Positions 17,854 to 26,464 of a DNA stretch of 64,000 nucleotides are shown here, piece by piece. Positions within the stretch are counted from its first letter, which is position 1. Every line of letters begins with the position of its first letter. The DNA lies in the NCBI RefSeq assembly GCF_013167215.1, contig NZ_JABJWY010000037.1, positions 136,050 to 200,049 of the forward strand, read 5' to 3'. The stretch is from Sphingobacterium prati (lineage in GTDB: Bacteria > Bacteroidota > Bacteroidia > Sphingobacteriales > Sphingobacteriaceae). The position numbers and the translations under genes were made by a program. The notes beneath the pieces were generated by a model. It saw only the letters and a list, made by a program, of their open reading frames with translations, was not told the origin of the DNA and made no database searches.

Positions 17854-19359
17854 ATGAATAAAATAAAGAAATATGGAACTATGCTGCTTCTTGCAGGTAT
17901 AGCAAGTACAGCATTCGCGCAAGTTGGTTCGAAAGAAATAAAAGATCCTGAGGAAAAATACCGTCCGATCTACCATTTTACGCCCAAGCAGGGCTGGATG
18001 AACGATCCGAATGGCATGGTGTATATCAACGGAAATTATCACCTCTTTTTTCAGCATAACCCCGAGAAACCAGTCTGGGGACCTATGCATTGGGGGCATG
18101 CGACCAGCAAAGATCTGCTTCATTGGGATGAAAAAAAGATTGCCTTATACCCGGACAGTTTAGGAACTATTTTCTCGGGAAGTGCTGTAATTGATCAGGA
18201 TAATACAGCCGGTTTTGGAAAAGGTGCGATGGTCGCTATTTTTACCCATCATAATCATCAGGAAGAGGATCGGAAAACAGGATTACATGAAAACCAAAGT
18301 TTGGCGTATAGTCTGGATGAGGGTGCTACCTGGACAAAGTATAAGGGGAATCCAGTGCTGCCTAATCCGGGAATATGGGATTTCAGAGATCCAAAGGTGA
18401 TGTGGCATGCGCATAGTCAACGCTGGATCATGACTTTAGCAACCAAGGATTGCATTACTTTCTATTCATCTAAAAACTTAAAGGAATGGAATAAGGAAAG
18501 CGAATTTGGTAAGGAGGTGGGTGCACATGGCGGAGTCTGGGAATGTCCTGACCTTATCCCAATGAAATACAAAGGCGAGACGAAATGGGCTCTATTGGTG
18601 AGCATAAATCCGGGAGGACCAAATGGTGGCTCGGTAACGCAATATTTTGTCGGTGATTTTGATGGAAAGCAATTTAAAGCTGATGATACTGCAGTTAAAT
18701 GGTTAGACTGGGGACCGGATAACTATGCTGGCGTAACCTGGAGTAATCTAGGCGATAGACATCTAATGATTGGTTGGATGAGCAATTGGGAATATGCTAA
18801 TGTGGTACCCACGACAGGGTGGCGTTCCTCATCAACTATACCCCGTGTTTTATCCTTGGAAAAAGTTGGACAGTCTTTCTACGTCACGAGTACTGCGCCC
18901 AAAGAAATTGAAACTGCATTTCGGCCTTTAAAAAAATACCATGGCGGCGGAGCGAAGGAAGTCTCATTCGAGGAACAGCTCCCACAAGCGTACCGTTTGG
19001 ACCTCAAGAAGTTGGAACAGCAGGCATTTAAAGTGATCTTATCGAATGAATCTGGTGATGAATTGGTCATTGGTTATCGTGAAGACCAAAATGCATATTA
19101 CATCGATCGTTCTAAGTCCGGCGAAGTGTCTTTCAATGCGGAATTCGCTAAAACCGCTTTGGCGCAACGCCTACTGAATAATGGAACATTGTCTTTCAGC
19201 TTGTATGTTGATGTGAGCTCTGTGGAGCTTTTTGCAGATGGAGGACTGACGGTAATGACCAGCTTATTTTTTCCGAATAAGCCAATAACCAAGATTCGTA
19301 TCGTCGGGGATAAAAAGCTGGAATTTCAAGAGTTAAGCATTGCTGAGTTTAAAAAATAA
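17854..19359 (+). CDS. GH32 exo-fructosidase (levanase/invertase type), periplasmic
   Basis: This GH32 enzyme has 501 residues and a cleavable signal peptide ending in AFAQ (residue 23) with no lipobox, so a periplasmic or secreted location. Classic motifs are intact: WMNDPNG with nucleophile Asp51, FRDP with the transition-state stabiliser Asp179, and WECPDL with acid/base Glu230. A C-terminal beta-sandwich ends with LFADGG and a strand typical of the family. It would release terminal fructose from fructo-oligosaccharides imported by SusC/D, making the fructose that the sensor may detect and the porter import. It is the last gene of the plus-strand fructan unit; a hairpin follows at 19379. 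Exo-action is inferred from the canonical motif and from the partner enzyme. Confidence 0.93.
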   Translation: MNKIKKYGTMLLLAGIASTAFAQVGSKEIKDPEEKYRPIYHFTPKQGWMNDPNGMVYINGNYHLFFQHNPEKPVWGPMHWGHATSKDLLHWDEKKIALYPDSLGTIFSGSAVIDQDNTAGFGKGAMVAIFTHHNHQEEDRKTGLHENQSLAYSLDEGATWTKYKGNPVLPNPGIWDFRDPKVMWHAHSQRWIMTLATKDCITFYSSKNLKEWNKESEFGKEVGAHGGVWECPDLIPMKYKGETKWALLVSINPGGPNGGSVTQYFVGDFDGKQFKADDTAVKWLDWGPDNYAGVTWSNLGDRHLMIGWMSNWEYANVVPTTGWRSSSTIPRVLSLEKVGQSFYVTSTAPKEIETAFRPLKKYHGGGAKEVSFEEQLPQAYRLDLKKLEQQAFKVILSNESGDELVIGYREDQNAYYIDRSKSGEVSFNAEFAKTALAQRLLNNGTLSFSLYVDVSSVELFADGGLTVMTSLFFPNKPITKIRIVGDKKLEFQELSIAEFKK

Positions 19360-19378
19360 GCGCTGGTTTTGTGCAATT

Positions 19379-19411
19379 AAAGCGATCCTTTGTCATGACA
19401 GGGATCGCTTT
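19379..19411. terminator. Hairpin between convergent GH32 and lyase genes
   Basis: The arms AAAGCGATCC (19379-19388) and GGATCGCTTT (19402-19411) pair perfectly around a 12-nt loop. The gap between the two convergent genes is only 62 bases, so this hairpin probably ends transcription in both directions, although the T-tracts are short. Confidence 0.7.
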
Positions 19412-19421
19412 ATTCCATGCG

Positions 19422-20570
19422 TTACTTGGTCGTATTGTCCGAATGCAAGTGTGCCGGCATTAGTGTCGGGAAGGTCCACGCAAAATGATTTTTTTTGTAG
19501 ACCATTGGACGATAAATCGAGAGGTACGAATCAAATTGAGATGTATGATAAATATCCTTCATGGCTTCAAATAGATTGGAAGGCCAGACTCCTGCTGTCC
19601 TGTCCGGAATGTCGACATCAGGGTTCTTAAACCAAGGCCATTCTCTCGGGTGTTGATTGTAATAATATAAGTAGTCTATGGCCTGCTTGATCGATTTTCC
19701 ATCCTTCTTGGCTGCAAACAAGTTTTCTCCGGTGGCATTGTATATGCACCACATAGAGGCTGTCAATGGAGCCAAAGAAAAGTACGTATACCATAAACCT
19801 TTCTCACCCCGTTTTACTTCTTCAATAAGATGGCCATCCGCTGCGATCTTTTCAAAAAGATCAGCCTTGATTAAGGCTACTGTAAAAGAAAGCTCTTTTT
19901 TGTCATCAAGAAAATTTGCCGAAAGTAGATTAGCAAATCTTGCCCAATCCGCAATATTATTTGGTCTTTCGCGCAAGAAATGTGTCGCTTTTTGATAGAC
20001 CTTGACAGTCCAGGTTTTGAAATGATCATGGTCGTTCTTCGTCCAAAGAGGATCGTTTTTAAGTAATTCAGCCGCGATCATTAATCCGGCACCAGCATAA
20101 GAAAGTACAACGGGTCCGTCAAAATCAGAATATTTTTTATTGATTGTGGCCCAGGAGTTGATGAAATATAGGGCCTTGGATGCATATTTCTGCTCACCGT
20201 TTATTGTATAGGCTAAGGCGGTACAATAGGCCGCAAAAGCATCCGCATGGAGTTTTTTTGCCATGGCACGCTGGCCTTCTTTATCGCTGTAGAAACCAGG
20301 TACGCTAAAATCTTCGACAGCATGATGGTCGGTCAATAAAAGGGAGTCGGCCAGCATAATCAACTGCTTGTATGCAGTATACACTGGTTCGGACTTTTTG
20401 CTGATTTGGGATTTGACATCATTGATCTGGGTAATTGGATGCATTAAGGATTGGGCATGCCCATGTGAAGGTGAGATAAACAGGCCCGCTAGGAACAAAG
20501 TCAATCCTATTTTTAAAAATTGGGCAGTTCGGGCATAGAGGCCAGGAAATAAATAGATGAAATTTTGCAT
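19422..20570 (-). CDS. Alginate-lyase-like polysaccharide lyase (PF05426-type fold)
   Basis: This secreted protein has 382 residues; a signal segment runs to about residue 40 (LTLFLAGLFISPSHGHAQ). The body is all-helical and resembles the alginate lyase family fold: KLHADAFAAYCTALAYTINGEQKYASKA, LSYAGAGLMIAAELL, then NNIADWARFANLLSANFLDD, where the Asn-Asn and nearby aromatic residues correspond to the active-site segment. Such enzymes cleave uronic-acid-containing polymers by beta-elimination and leave a 4,5-unsaturated uronic acid. It is transcribed away from the ECF sigma gene at 20728. Because the next locus contains a GH88 module, the enzyme class that removes unsaturated uronic acids, I infer the two belong together. 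Substrate could be alginate, a glucuronan or an acidic exopolysaccharide; I cannot tell which. Confidence 0.72.
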   Translation of the reverse strand: MQNFIYLFPGLYARTAQFLKIGLTLFLAGLFISPSHGHAQSLMHPITQINDVKSQISKKSEPVYTAYKQLIMLADSLLLTDHHAVEDFSVPGFYSDKEGQRAMAKKLHADAFAAYCTALAYTINGEQKYASKALYFINSWATINKKYSDFDGPVVLSYAGAGLMIAAELLKNDPLWTKNDHDHFKTWTVKVYQKATHFLRERPNNIADWARFANLLSANFLDDKKELSFTVALIKADLFEKIAADGHLIEEVKRGEKGLWYTYFSLAPLTASMWCIYNATGENLFAAKKDGKSIKQAIDYLYYYNQHPREWPWFKNPDVDIPDRTAGVWPSNLFEAMKDIYHTSQFDSYLSIYRPMVYKKNHFAWTFPTLMPAHLHSDNTTK

Positions 20571-20727
20571 GGTTTTAAAATCGATACGTTTATGGATTGA
20601 TTACGCAGCTATGGGGGGATTAGCTGCTGCAAATTAAGGAAAAAATACCACAAGTTTACTGGGATTCAGAAATTTGATTTGAATTATTGCAGCGAAGTAA
20701 TTAACTTCATGCCTAGAATAATCAATT

Positions 20728-21327
20728 ATGGACATCGATCAAAATCTGCTTGAGAAGGAACTCTTGTGCCAACTCCATCATGGAGATATGCAGGCCTTTG
20801 ATATTTTGTATCATCGCTATAGCCAGATTATTTACGCCAATATTCTTAAGTTTCTAAAAGATGAAACTAGCGCTGAAGATTTACTTCAGGATGTTTTTCT
20901 ACGTATTTGGGAAAATAGGTCAAAGATAGATCCTGAGCAATCTTTCGCAGCATTTCTGTTTACCTGTTCGCGTAATATTACTTTTAATTTCAAACGACGG
21001 CTGAAATTGGAGATGGAATCTGAGATCCAGCTCGCCTATGGGGCATCGGAATCCGAGAATACCATTGATAAAGTGCTGGATTCAAAGGAGGCCATGGCCT
21101 TGGTAGAAGACTTGTTGAGCAGATTGCCCAAACAACGCCAAAAAATATTCAGGCTATCTAAGCTGGAAGGTAAAAGCTATCAGGAGATTGCGGAAGAAAT
21201 GGGTATTTCTATTGCTACTGTTCGTGACCATATTGTCAAGGCAAATAAGTTTATCCGAAGTGGTGCGCTGCAGGATAATGGCTTCTCAGCCTTGTTACTG
21301 ATTCTGCTTCTCCATTCTGCGCAGTAA
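20728..21327 (+). CDS. ECF RNA polymerase sigma factor (FecI-like)
   Basis: This 199-residue sigma-70 family extracytoplasmic-function factor would direct transcription of its own PUL. Region 2 is seen around residues 15-85 (FDILYHRYSQIIYANILKFLKDETSAEDLLQDVFLRIWE-type), and region 4 around 130-180 (LPKQRQKIFRLSKLEGKSYQEIAEEMGISIATVRDHI), with the HTH in the second half. A FecR-like anti-sigma gene begins 37 bases downstream, followed by an STN-type SusC, giving the full trans-envelope signalling chain. The divergent lyase gene shares the upstream region (20571-20727). Product class is certain; the regulon beyond this locus is not. Confidence 0.95.
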   Translation: MDIDQNLLEKELLCQLHHGDMQAFDILYHRYSQIIYANILKFLKDETSAEDLLQDVFLRIWENRSKIDPEQSFAAFLFTCSRNITFNFKRRLKLEMESEIQLAYGASESENTIDKVLDSKEAMALVEDLLSRLPKQRQKIFRLSKLEGKSYQEIAEEMGISIATVRDHIVKANKFIRSGALQDNGFSALLLILLLHSAQ

Positions 21328-21364
21328 AAAAAATTTTTTTTAGAGCAGACCTTAATTCCCCGTA

Positions 21365-22669
21365 ATGTGTATTTACTTTAAAAATACACATAGCGTGGAG
21401 ACCAATAAATCTAAAATAGACCAATTACTTCAAAAATATAAAGAAGGGAACTGTTCGCTTGAGGAGATCGAATGGCTACAGCATGCGCTTTCTACTGCTG
21501 ATATCCATGATCAGGATGCCATCGACCAAGCCATAGTCGCTAATTTACTTCAGCCTTCTTCTGTAGAGAAAATGAGCCAATCCAGGCAGAAAATAATGCT
21601 TGAAAACATCAAAGAGCAAATTCAACGGGGGACCGAAGATAGCGATGAGATAACGGATATGGGTGCAGAAAGTATGGTGCCGATGCAAAAGAAAACCATA
21701 TTTTCTATACGATGGCCCTACTGGACTGCTGCGGCTTGTCTACTGCTCTTTGTTTTTTCAATGGTATTCCAGCGGCAGCAGAGGAGTCCTGTTCAGGTGG
21801 ATAGCAACCTGGCTGGGATACAGGATACAAGGAAGGATATCGTACAGCCTGGCGGAAACCGTGCAACACTTCGTTTGGCGGACGGTACACTTCTGGAGCT
21901 CGATAAACATGCATCTGGGATTGTTATGGGCGAAAGTATTACTTACGAAAATGGGAAATCTATTGCTGCCGTCACATTAGGTAAACAGGGGATGACAGTA
22001 GATCCGAGCAAGGTTATGTTGGAGTTAACCACACCGCTGGGCGGGATGTACCAGATTACTTTACCTGACGGTACAAAAGTGTGGCTCAATGCGGCCTCTT
22101 CTTTAAAATACCCGATGAGCTTTGCCAAAAATGAACGAAAAGTTATCCTGCTGGGCGAAGCTTTTTTTGAGGTGACCAAGGATAATTCACGACCTTTCAA
22201 AGTGCTGAGTAAAGGACAGGAAATTGAGGTGCTTGGGACTGCGTTTAATGTAAATGCTTATCCTGAAAATACGATGATCAAGACGACCTTAATCACAGGG
22301 AAGGTTAAGTTATCAAACGATAATCATGCCACGCTGCCGATATACTTGAAGCCGGGCCAGCAATCGGCCAATACCAATAGCGGGAATATACGAGTTGCAA
22401 ATGTGGATACAGCACCCTTCACTGCTTGGAAAGATGGCCTGTTTTATTTTGACGAAACACCGCTGCCGGACGCATTGCAGCAGATCGGTCGCTGGTATAA
22501 TGTCGAAGTAAGATACAAAGCCGAAGTGCCGCAAACGCATTTCTATGGTCGTATAAAACGGAGCAAGCCACTCCGGGAAGTACTCGAAGTATTGGAAGAA
22601 GGTGGACTGCATTTTGAGCTGAGCAAAAGCCAGGAAAAGAACATCTTATTTGTGATACCATTACAATAA
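21365..22669 (+). CDS. FecR-like anti-sigma factor
   Basis: This inner-membrane anti-sigma protein holds the ECF factor inactive until the outer-membrane receptor signals. It has 434 residues if started at ATG 21365; a GTG at 21395 (after HS) is an alternative that would remove 10 residues, and neither start has a strong ribosome site. Residues ~15-90 form the cytoplasmic sigma-binding region, ~118-136 a single membrane helix (WTAAACLLLFVFSMVF), and the periplasmic part has the FecR domain (LTTPLGGMYQITLPDGTKVWLNAASSL, then LLGEAFFEVTKD and VLGTAFNVNAY) and a C-terminal secretin/STN-like domain (DALQQIGRWYNVEVRY). The N-terminal STN domain of the next SusC should contact this C-terminal part. 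It lies between sigma and SusC, as in typical iron- or glycan-responsive sets. Confidence 0.93.
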   Translation: MCIYFKNTHSVETNKSKIDQLLQKYKEGNCSLEEIEWLQHALSTADIHDQDAIDQAIVANLLQPSSVEKMSQSRQKIMLENIKEQIQRGTEDSDEITDMGAESMVPMQKKTIFSIRWPYWTAAACLLLFVFSMVFQRQQRSPVQVDSNLAGIQDTRKDIVQPGGNRATLRLADGTLLELDKHASGIVMGESITYENGKSIAAVTLGKQGMTVDPSKVMLELTTPLGGMYQITLPDGTKVWLNAASSLKYPMSFAKNERKVILLGEAFFEVTKDNSRPFKVLSKGQEIEVLGTAFNVNAYPENTMIKTTLITGKVKLSNDNHATLPIYLKPGQQSANTNSGNIRVANVDTAPFTAWKDGLFYFDETPLPDALQQIGRWYNVEVRYKAEVPQTHFYGRIKRSKPLREVLEVLEEGGLHFELSKSQEKNILFVIPLQ

Positions 22670-22747
22670 TAACCTTAAATAATGATGAAAAAAGAAATGA
22701 TCATGGATTCTACCTAAGCTGGAGAAGGGTATAGGTAAGACAAAAAA

Positions 22748-22771
22748 GGGCAGTGCTGGGGGGCACTGCCT
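22748..22771 (+). terminator. Hairpin between anti-sigma gene and SusC
   Basis: GGCAGTGC (22749-22756) and GCACTGCC (22763-22770) form a perfect 8-bp GC-rich stem around a TGGGGG loop. No T-run follows, so it is more likely an RNA-processing or stability element, or a leaky stop that separates low sigma/anti-sigma expression from high SusC/D expression, than a full terminator. Confidence 0.45.
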
Positions 22772-22856
22772 TGAATTGGATGCATATACTTACAAGTATT
22801 GCCCGAGGGCAAATTTTTGATAACCATTTATAAATAAATACAAACCGTACAAACAT

Positions 22857-25800
22857 ATGATTTTTTATCCATTTGTTAGGCTACACCCGTGGAGTTTAAC
22901 TTTACGAAGTATACTGATTATGAAATTGATCGTACTCATTTCCTTGCTGACCACCATGCAACTGTTTGCAGAAGGAAATGCGCAGACCATAAACTTAACC
23001 GCTAAGCATGTGACCTTAAACCAGGTGATGCGCAATATCCAAAAACAGAGTGGCGTCAATTTTTTCTTAAATGGCAAGTCCTTGGCCCAGACTCGTTTGT
23101 CTGTCAATATACAACATGCCAAATTGGAAGATGCGTTAAACGCCATTGTAACGCCACTGAATCTGGAGTGGGTCAAAAAAGACGAGGTAATCGTGATAAA
23201 ACCCAAAAGAAATCTGCTAAATCCCGACCGAAAGGAAGTCCTACAGCGGAACATTGGCGGTAAAGTCGTCAATGGCAAGGGACAGGCTGTTATAGGAACA
23301 ACCATTATGGTGAAAGGAACCAATGTCTCCACGGTCACGGACCAAGAGGGAAGATTCACGATTCAGTTGCCTGCCGCGAATGGCACCTTGATATTTTCGA
23401 ATGTTGGCTACCAACGCTTGGAAAAAAGTGTCGCCGCTGGAAATGACGAATTAACGATCGTACTTCAGGAGGAGGTAAGTGGCCTGGATGAGGTGGTTGT
23501 TGTGGGATACGGAAGCCAAAAGCGCGCAAATGTGATTGGCGCTGTATCCACAGTGAACGGAAGTTCAGTGGAAAACCGTTCAACGTCTACGCTTACGTCT
23601 TCCTTGGCTGGACTCGCGGCCGGCGTGAATGTACAGACCACAACCGGAAAACCGGGGGCAGACGGCGCTAATATCCTTATTCGTGGAAAGGGAACATTAA
23701 ACAATACCTCACCCTTGGTGGTGATCGATGGTATTGTGGGATCCATGGATGCTGTCAATCCCAACGATGTGGAATCGATTTCGATTTTAAAAGACGCGGC
23801 GACGGCAGCAATTTATGGATCCTTGGGTTCGAATGGCGTTATTTTAATTACGACAAAAAAAGGTGCCAAAGGGAAAAATAATGTGTCCTATACGGGTATG
23901 GTTTCGATGCTACGGCCAAATAATGTACCCGAATTTATCACCGATTATGCGCAGCATATGCGCCTTGTCAATGAAGGCTTCAAGAATTTGGAACAGGCTG
24001 CTGTTTATACGGATGCCACGATCAATCTCTGGGAAGAAGCGAAGAGAAATCCGACGGGGTTAACCGAATTTGGTATTCCCAATGAAGTTGCTTATCCAAA
24101 TACCAAGTGGGGCGATGTGCTTTTTGGACAACGTAAACTTTTACAAAACCACAACCTTTCCTTAAACGGTGGAAGCGAGAATACGCAATACCTCTTTTCA
24201 GTAGGTTATTTCAACAACCCGGGGACGATGCCCGAAACTGGGGCAGACAAGATACGTATGCGTATAAACTTACAGTCCAAAGTCGCCAAGTTTTTAACTG
24301 TGGGTACCCAGACCTTTGGCGATATGCAGAATTTGAGTGTGGCCGATGTGGTTACTGCATATTCCTACCTGACCCAAACTGTGCCCGGGGTGTATCCTTA
24401 CTACAATGGTGTCTATGGTTTCCCGGCTGCTGCCGAAGAATCTGCGACCGCAAACAATGCCTTGGCTTTTCTAAATGGGATGGGTGGAAAGAACCAGGTC
24501 AATCGATTCAATACCACAATATTTGCGAAATTAAATCTAATGAAAGGGCTGGAGTTTGAATCAAAGGTAAATTATAACCATACGTACACCGAAACCAATT
24601 CCCATCAGGTTCCTTATGAAAAATGGAATTTTGCAACCAACAAATTGAGTACAGCGGCGCTATCGTCAGGACAAATAACAACGCAATATGGCATGACTAA
24701 GAGCTACAACGTCATCATTGATAATGTATTGCGTTATTCAGGATCATTTGGTAAACACGATGTGGGGGGGATCTTGGGGTATAATGAACAGTATTTTAAC
24801 CAATATAATATTGGTGCGGCCAAACTGGGACTTGTGCATCCCGACTTGACGACATTTAATTCGGCGACAACAATGAGTTCCATTACAGGCGATGAGCTTG
24901 ATTACGGTTTGCGGTCCTTTTTTGGCCGTGCCAATTATGCATACGATAATAAATACCTCGCTGAAGCGGTGGTACGGTACGATGGGTCATCGCGATTCGG
25001 AACCGCCAAACGTTGGGGCTTTTTCCCGGCCTTCTCCGCGGGGTGGCGTATTTCGGAGGAATCTTTTATGAGTCCGCTCAAATCCTTTCTGAATGATTTG
25101 CGGCTAAGAGCTTCATGGGGGAAAACCGGAAATAATGCATCTCCGGGTAATTACGATCATCTTCCGTCATATGGTACTGTAAATTACTCATTCAATAATC
25201 AGGCTGTCCGTGGTTTGGCGCAGACTAAATTAGGAAATGACCTGCTGCACTGGGAAACGACCACCACGACAAATGTTGGCTTTACAGCGACAGCATTGAA
25301 AAATAAATTGACAGTCGAGTTTGATGCCTATCGCGCTTACACGGATGGAATTTTATACGTCCCGACTATTCCTGCGACAACAGGGACGGCTACAGCAGCA
25401 ACGATGAATATTGCCGAGGTCAGCAAACGGGGGATTGAATTGACTTTGGGGTATCAAGATAAAATCAGCGATTTTAAATATGGAATATCAGCCAACTTCG
25501 CCTATAATACCAATCAGGTAGAAAAATATAAAGGGGCATTGTCGGAGGGCTATGTCACTGATGCCGCAGGTAATCGGGTTTATCAGTCAAATATCGGTAT
25601 GGTTTCCAACGGGGTAAACCAGCGGATTCTGGAAGGGCACGAAATCAATGAATTCTATTTGTATAATGTGTACCGTGGATCAGGAAACCATTTTCTAACG
25701 GATGGTTCCGTTGATAAAAATGGCGGGCCGCGCGATGGTATGATCCGCACCGAGCAGGATATGGCCTGGTTAAAGGCCATGGTCGCAGCAGGCTATTTGT

Positions 25801-26459
25801 TTCAGCCTGCCGATGGCATAGACCCTACCAAGATCTGGTATGGTGACCTGATTTATTCGGATATGAACGGGGATGGAATTTATGGAAATGTGTATGACCA
25901 AAAGTTTATGGGCAAAAGAGCAACACCGGCATTCAATTATGGTCTTACTATCAACATGGCCTATAAAGGATTTGATGCGTCTATGATCTGGTCCGCTTCT
26001 TCAGGCATGTCGTATTATTGGAATGAACTTTATCTCAATTCATCCATCGTCGCGCAGGGTAAATCGGTACCGGCATTGGTCGCTAACGACCATTATTATT
26101 ATAATCTTACGAATCCCGCGGATCCCAACAATCGGATCGATGGTTATTATCCACGCTTAAAAGGTGTGACTGATGCACAGAATGGACGTACCAGCGATTA
26201 TTACTTGTATAATGCTTCTTTTGTGAAGCTGAGAAACCTTCAGTTAGGCTACACCCTTCCTGAAAGCTTAGCAAGCCGTTTCTCGATCGCTAAACTCCGG
26301 ATTTATCTAGCTGGCGAAAACTTGCTGACATGGACCAAGTTCCCGGGACTGGATCCGGAAATTGGGCCGGCAAGCAACGACCCCTCGTTGATCAACTCTT
26401 CTGTTGTAAACTATCCAACGATGCGCCAATATTCACTGGGTCTAAATCTTACCTTTTAA
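22857..26459 (+). CDS. SusC-family TonB-dependent transducer with N-terminal STN domain
   Basis: At 1200 residues this is about 160 longer than the other SusC proteins here because it carries an STN (secretin/TonB N-terminal) domain at ~45-120 (LTAKHVTLNQVMRNIQKQSGVNFFLNG), the part that talks to FecR. Next come a carboxypeptidase-like regulatory domain (~130-205), the TonB-box-like LDEVVVVGYG, and a plug with SPLVVIDGIVG and ILKDAATAAIYGSLGSNGVILITTKKG-type block. The barrel ends in LNLTF. I keep the start at 22857, which gives the long N-terminus common in this subfamily; an internal Met at 22920 (MKLIVLISLL) gives a more classical signal peptide. SusD begins 5 bases after the stop. The cargo should be the acidic, fucosylated glycan inferred for this locus. 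Confidence 0.95.
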   Translation: MIFYPFVRLHPWSLTLRSILIMKLIVLISLLTTMQLFAEGNAQTINLTAKHVTLNQVMRNIQKQSGVNFFLNGKSLAQTRLSVNIQHAKLEDALNAIVTPLNLEWVKKDEVIVIKPKRNLLNPDRKEVLQRNIGGKVVNGKGQAVIGTTIMVKGTNVSTVTDQEGRFTIQLPAANGTLIFSNVGYQRLEKSVAAGNDELTIVLQEEVSGLDEVVVVGYGSQKRANVIGAVSTVNGSSVENRSTSTLTSSLAGLAAGVNVQTTTGKPGADGANILIRGKGTLNNTSPLVVIDGIVGSMDAVNPNDVESISILKDAATAAIYGSLGSNGVILITTKKGAKGKNNVSYTGMVSMLRPNNVPEFITDYAQHMRLVNEGFKNLEQAAVYTDATINLWEEAKRNPTGLTEFGIPNEVAYPNTKWGDVLFGQRKLLQNHNLSLNGGSENTQYLFSVGYFNNPGTMPETGADKIRMRINLQSKVAKFLTVGTQTFGDMQNLSVADVVTAYSYLTQTVPGVYPYYNGVYGFPAAAEESATANNALAFLNGMGGKNQVNRFNTTIFAKLNLMKGLEFESKVNYNHTYTETNSHQVPYEKWNFATNKLSTAALSSGQITTQYGMTKSYNVIIDNVLRYSGSFGKHDVGGILGYNEQYFNQYNIGAAKLGLVHPDLTTFNSATTMSSITGDELDYGLRSFFGRANYAYDNKYLAEAVVRYDGSSRFGTAKRWGFFPAFSAGWRISEESFMSPLKSFLNDLRLRASWGKTGNNASPGNYDHLPSYGTVNYSFNNQAVRGLAQTKLGNDLLHWETTTTTNVGFTATALKNKLTVEFDAYRAYTDGILYVPTIPATTGTATAATMNIAEVSKRGIELTLGYQDKISDFKYGISANFAYNTNQVEKYKGALSEGYVTDAAGNRVYQSNIGMVSNGVNQRILEGHEINEFYLYNVYRGSGNHFLTDGSVDKNGGPRDGMIRTEQDMAWLKAMVAAGYLFQPADGIDPTKIWYGDLIYSDMNGDGIYGNVYDQKFMGKRATPAFNYGLTINMAYKGFDASMIWSASSGMSYYWNELYLNSSIVAQGKSVPALVANDHYYYNLTNPADPNNRIDGYYPRLKGVTDAQNGRTSDYYLYNASFVKLRNLQLGYTLPESLASRFSIAKLRIYLAGENLLTWTKFPGLDPEIGPASNDPSLINSSVVNYPTMRQYSLGLNLTF

Positions 26460-26464
26460 TCCGA

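Noticed and set aside
26330..26464. Upstream extension of the SusD gene at 26465 into SusC
   Set aside because: The frame is open by chance; the lipoprotein signal starts at 26465, five bases after the SusC stop.
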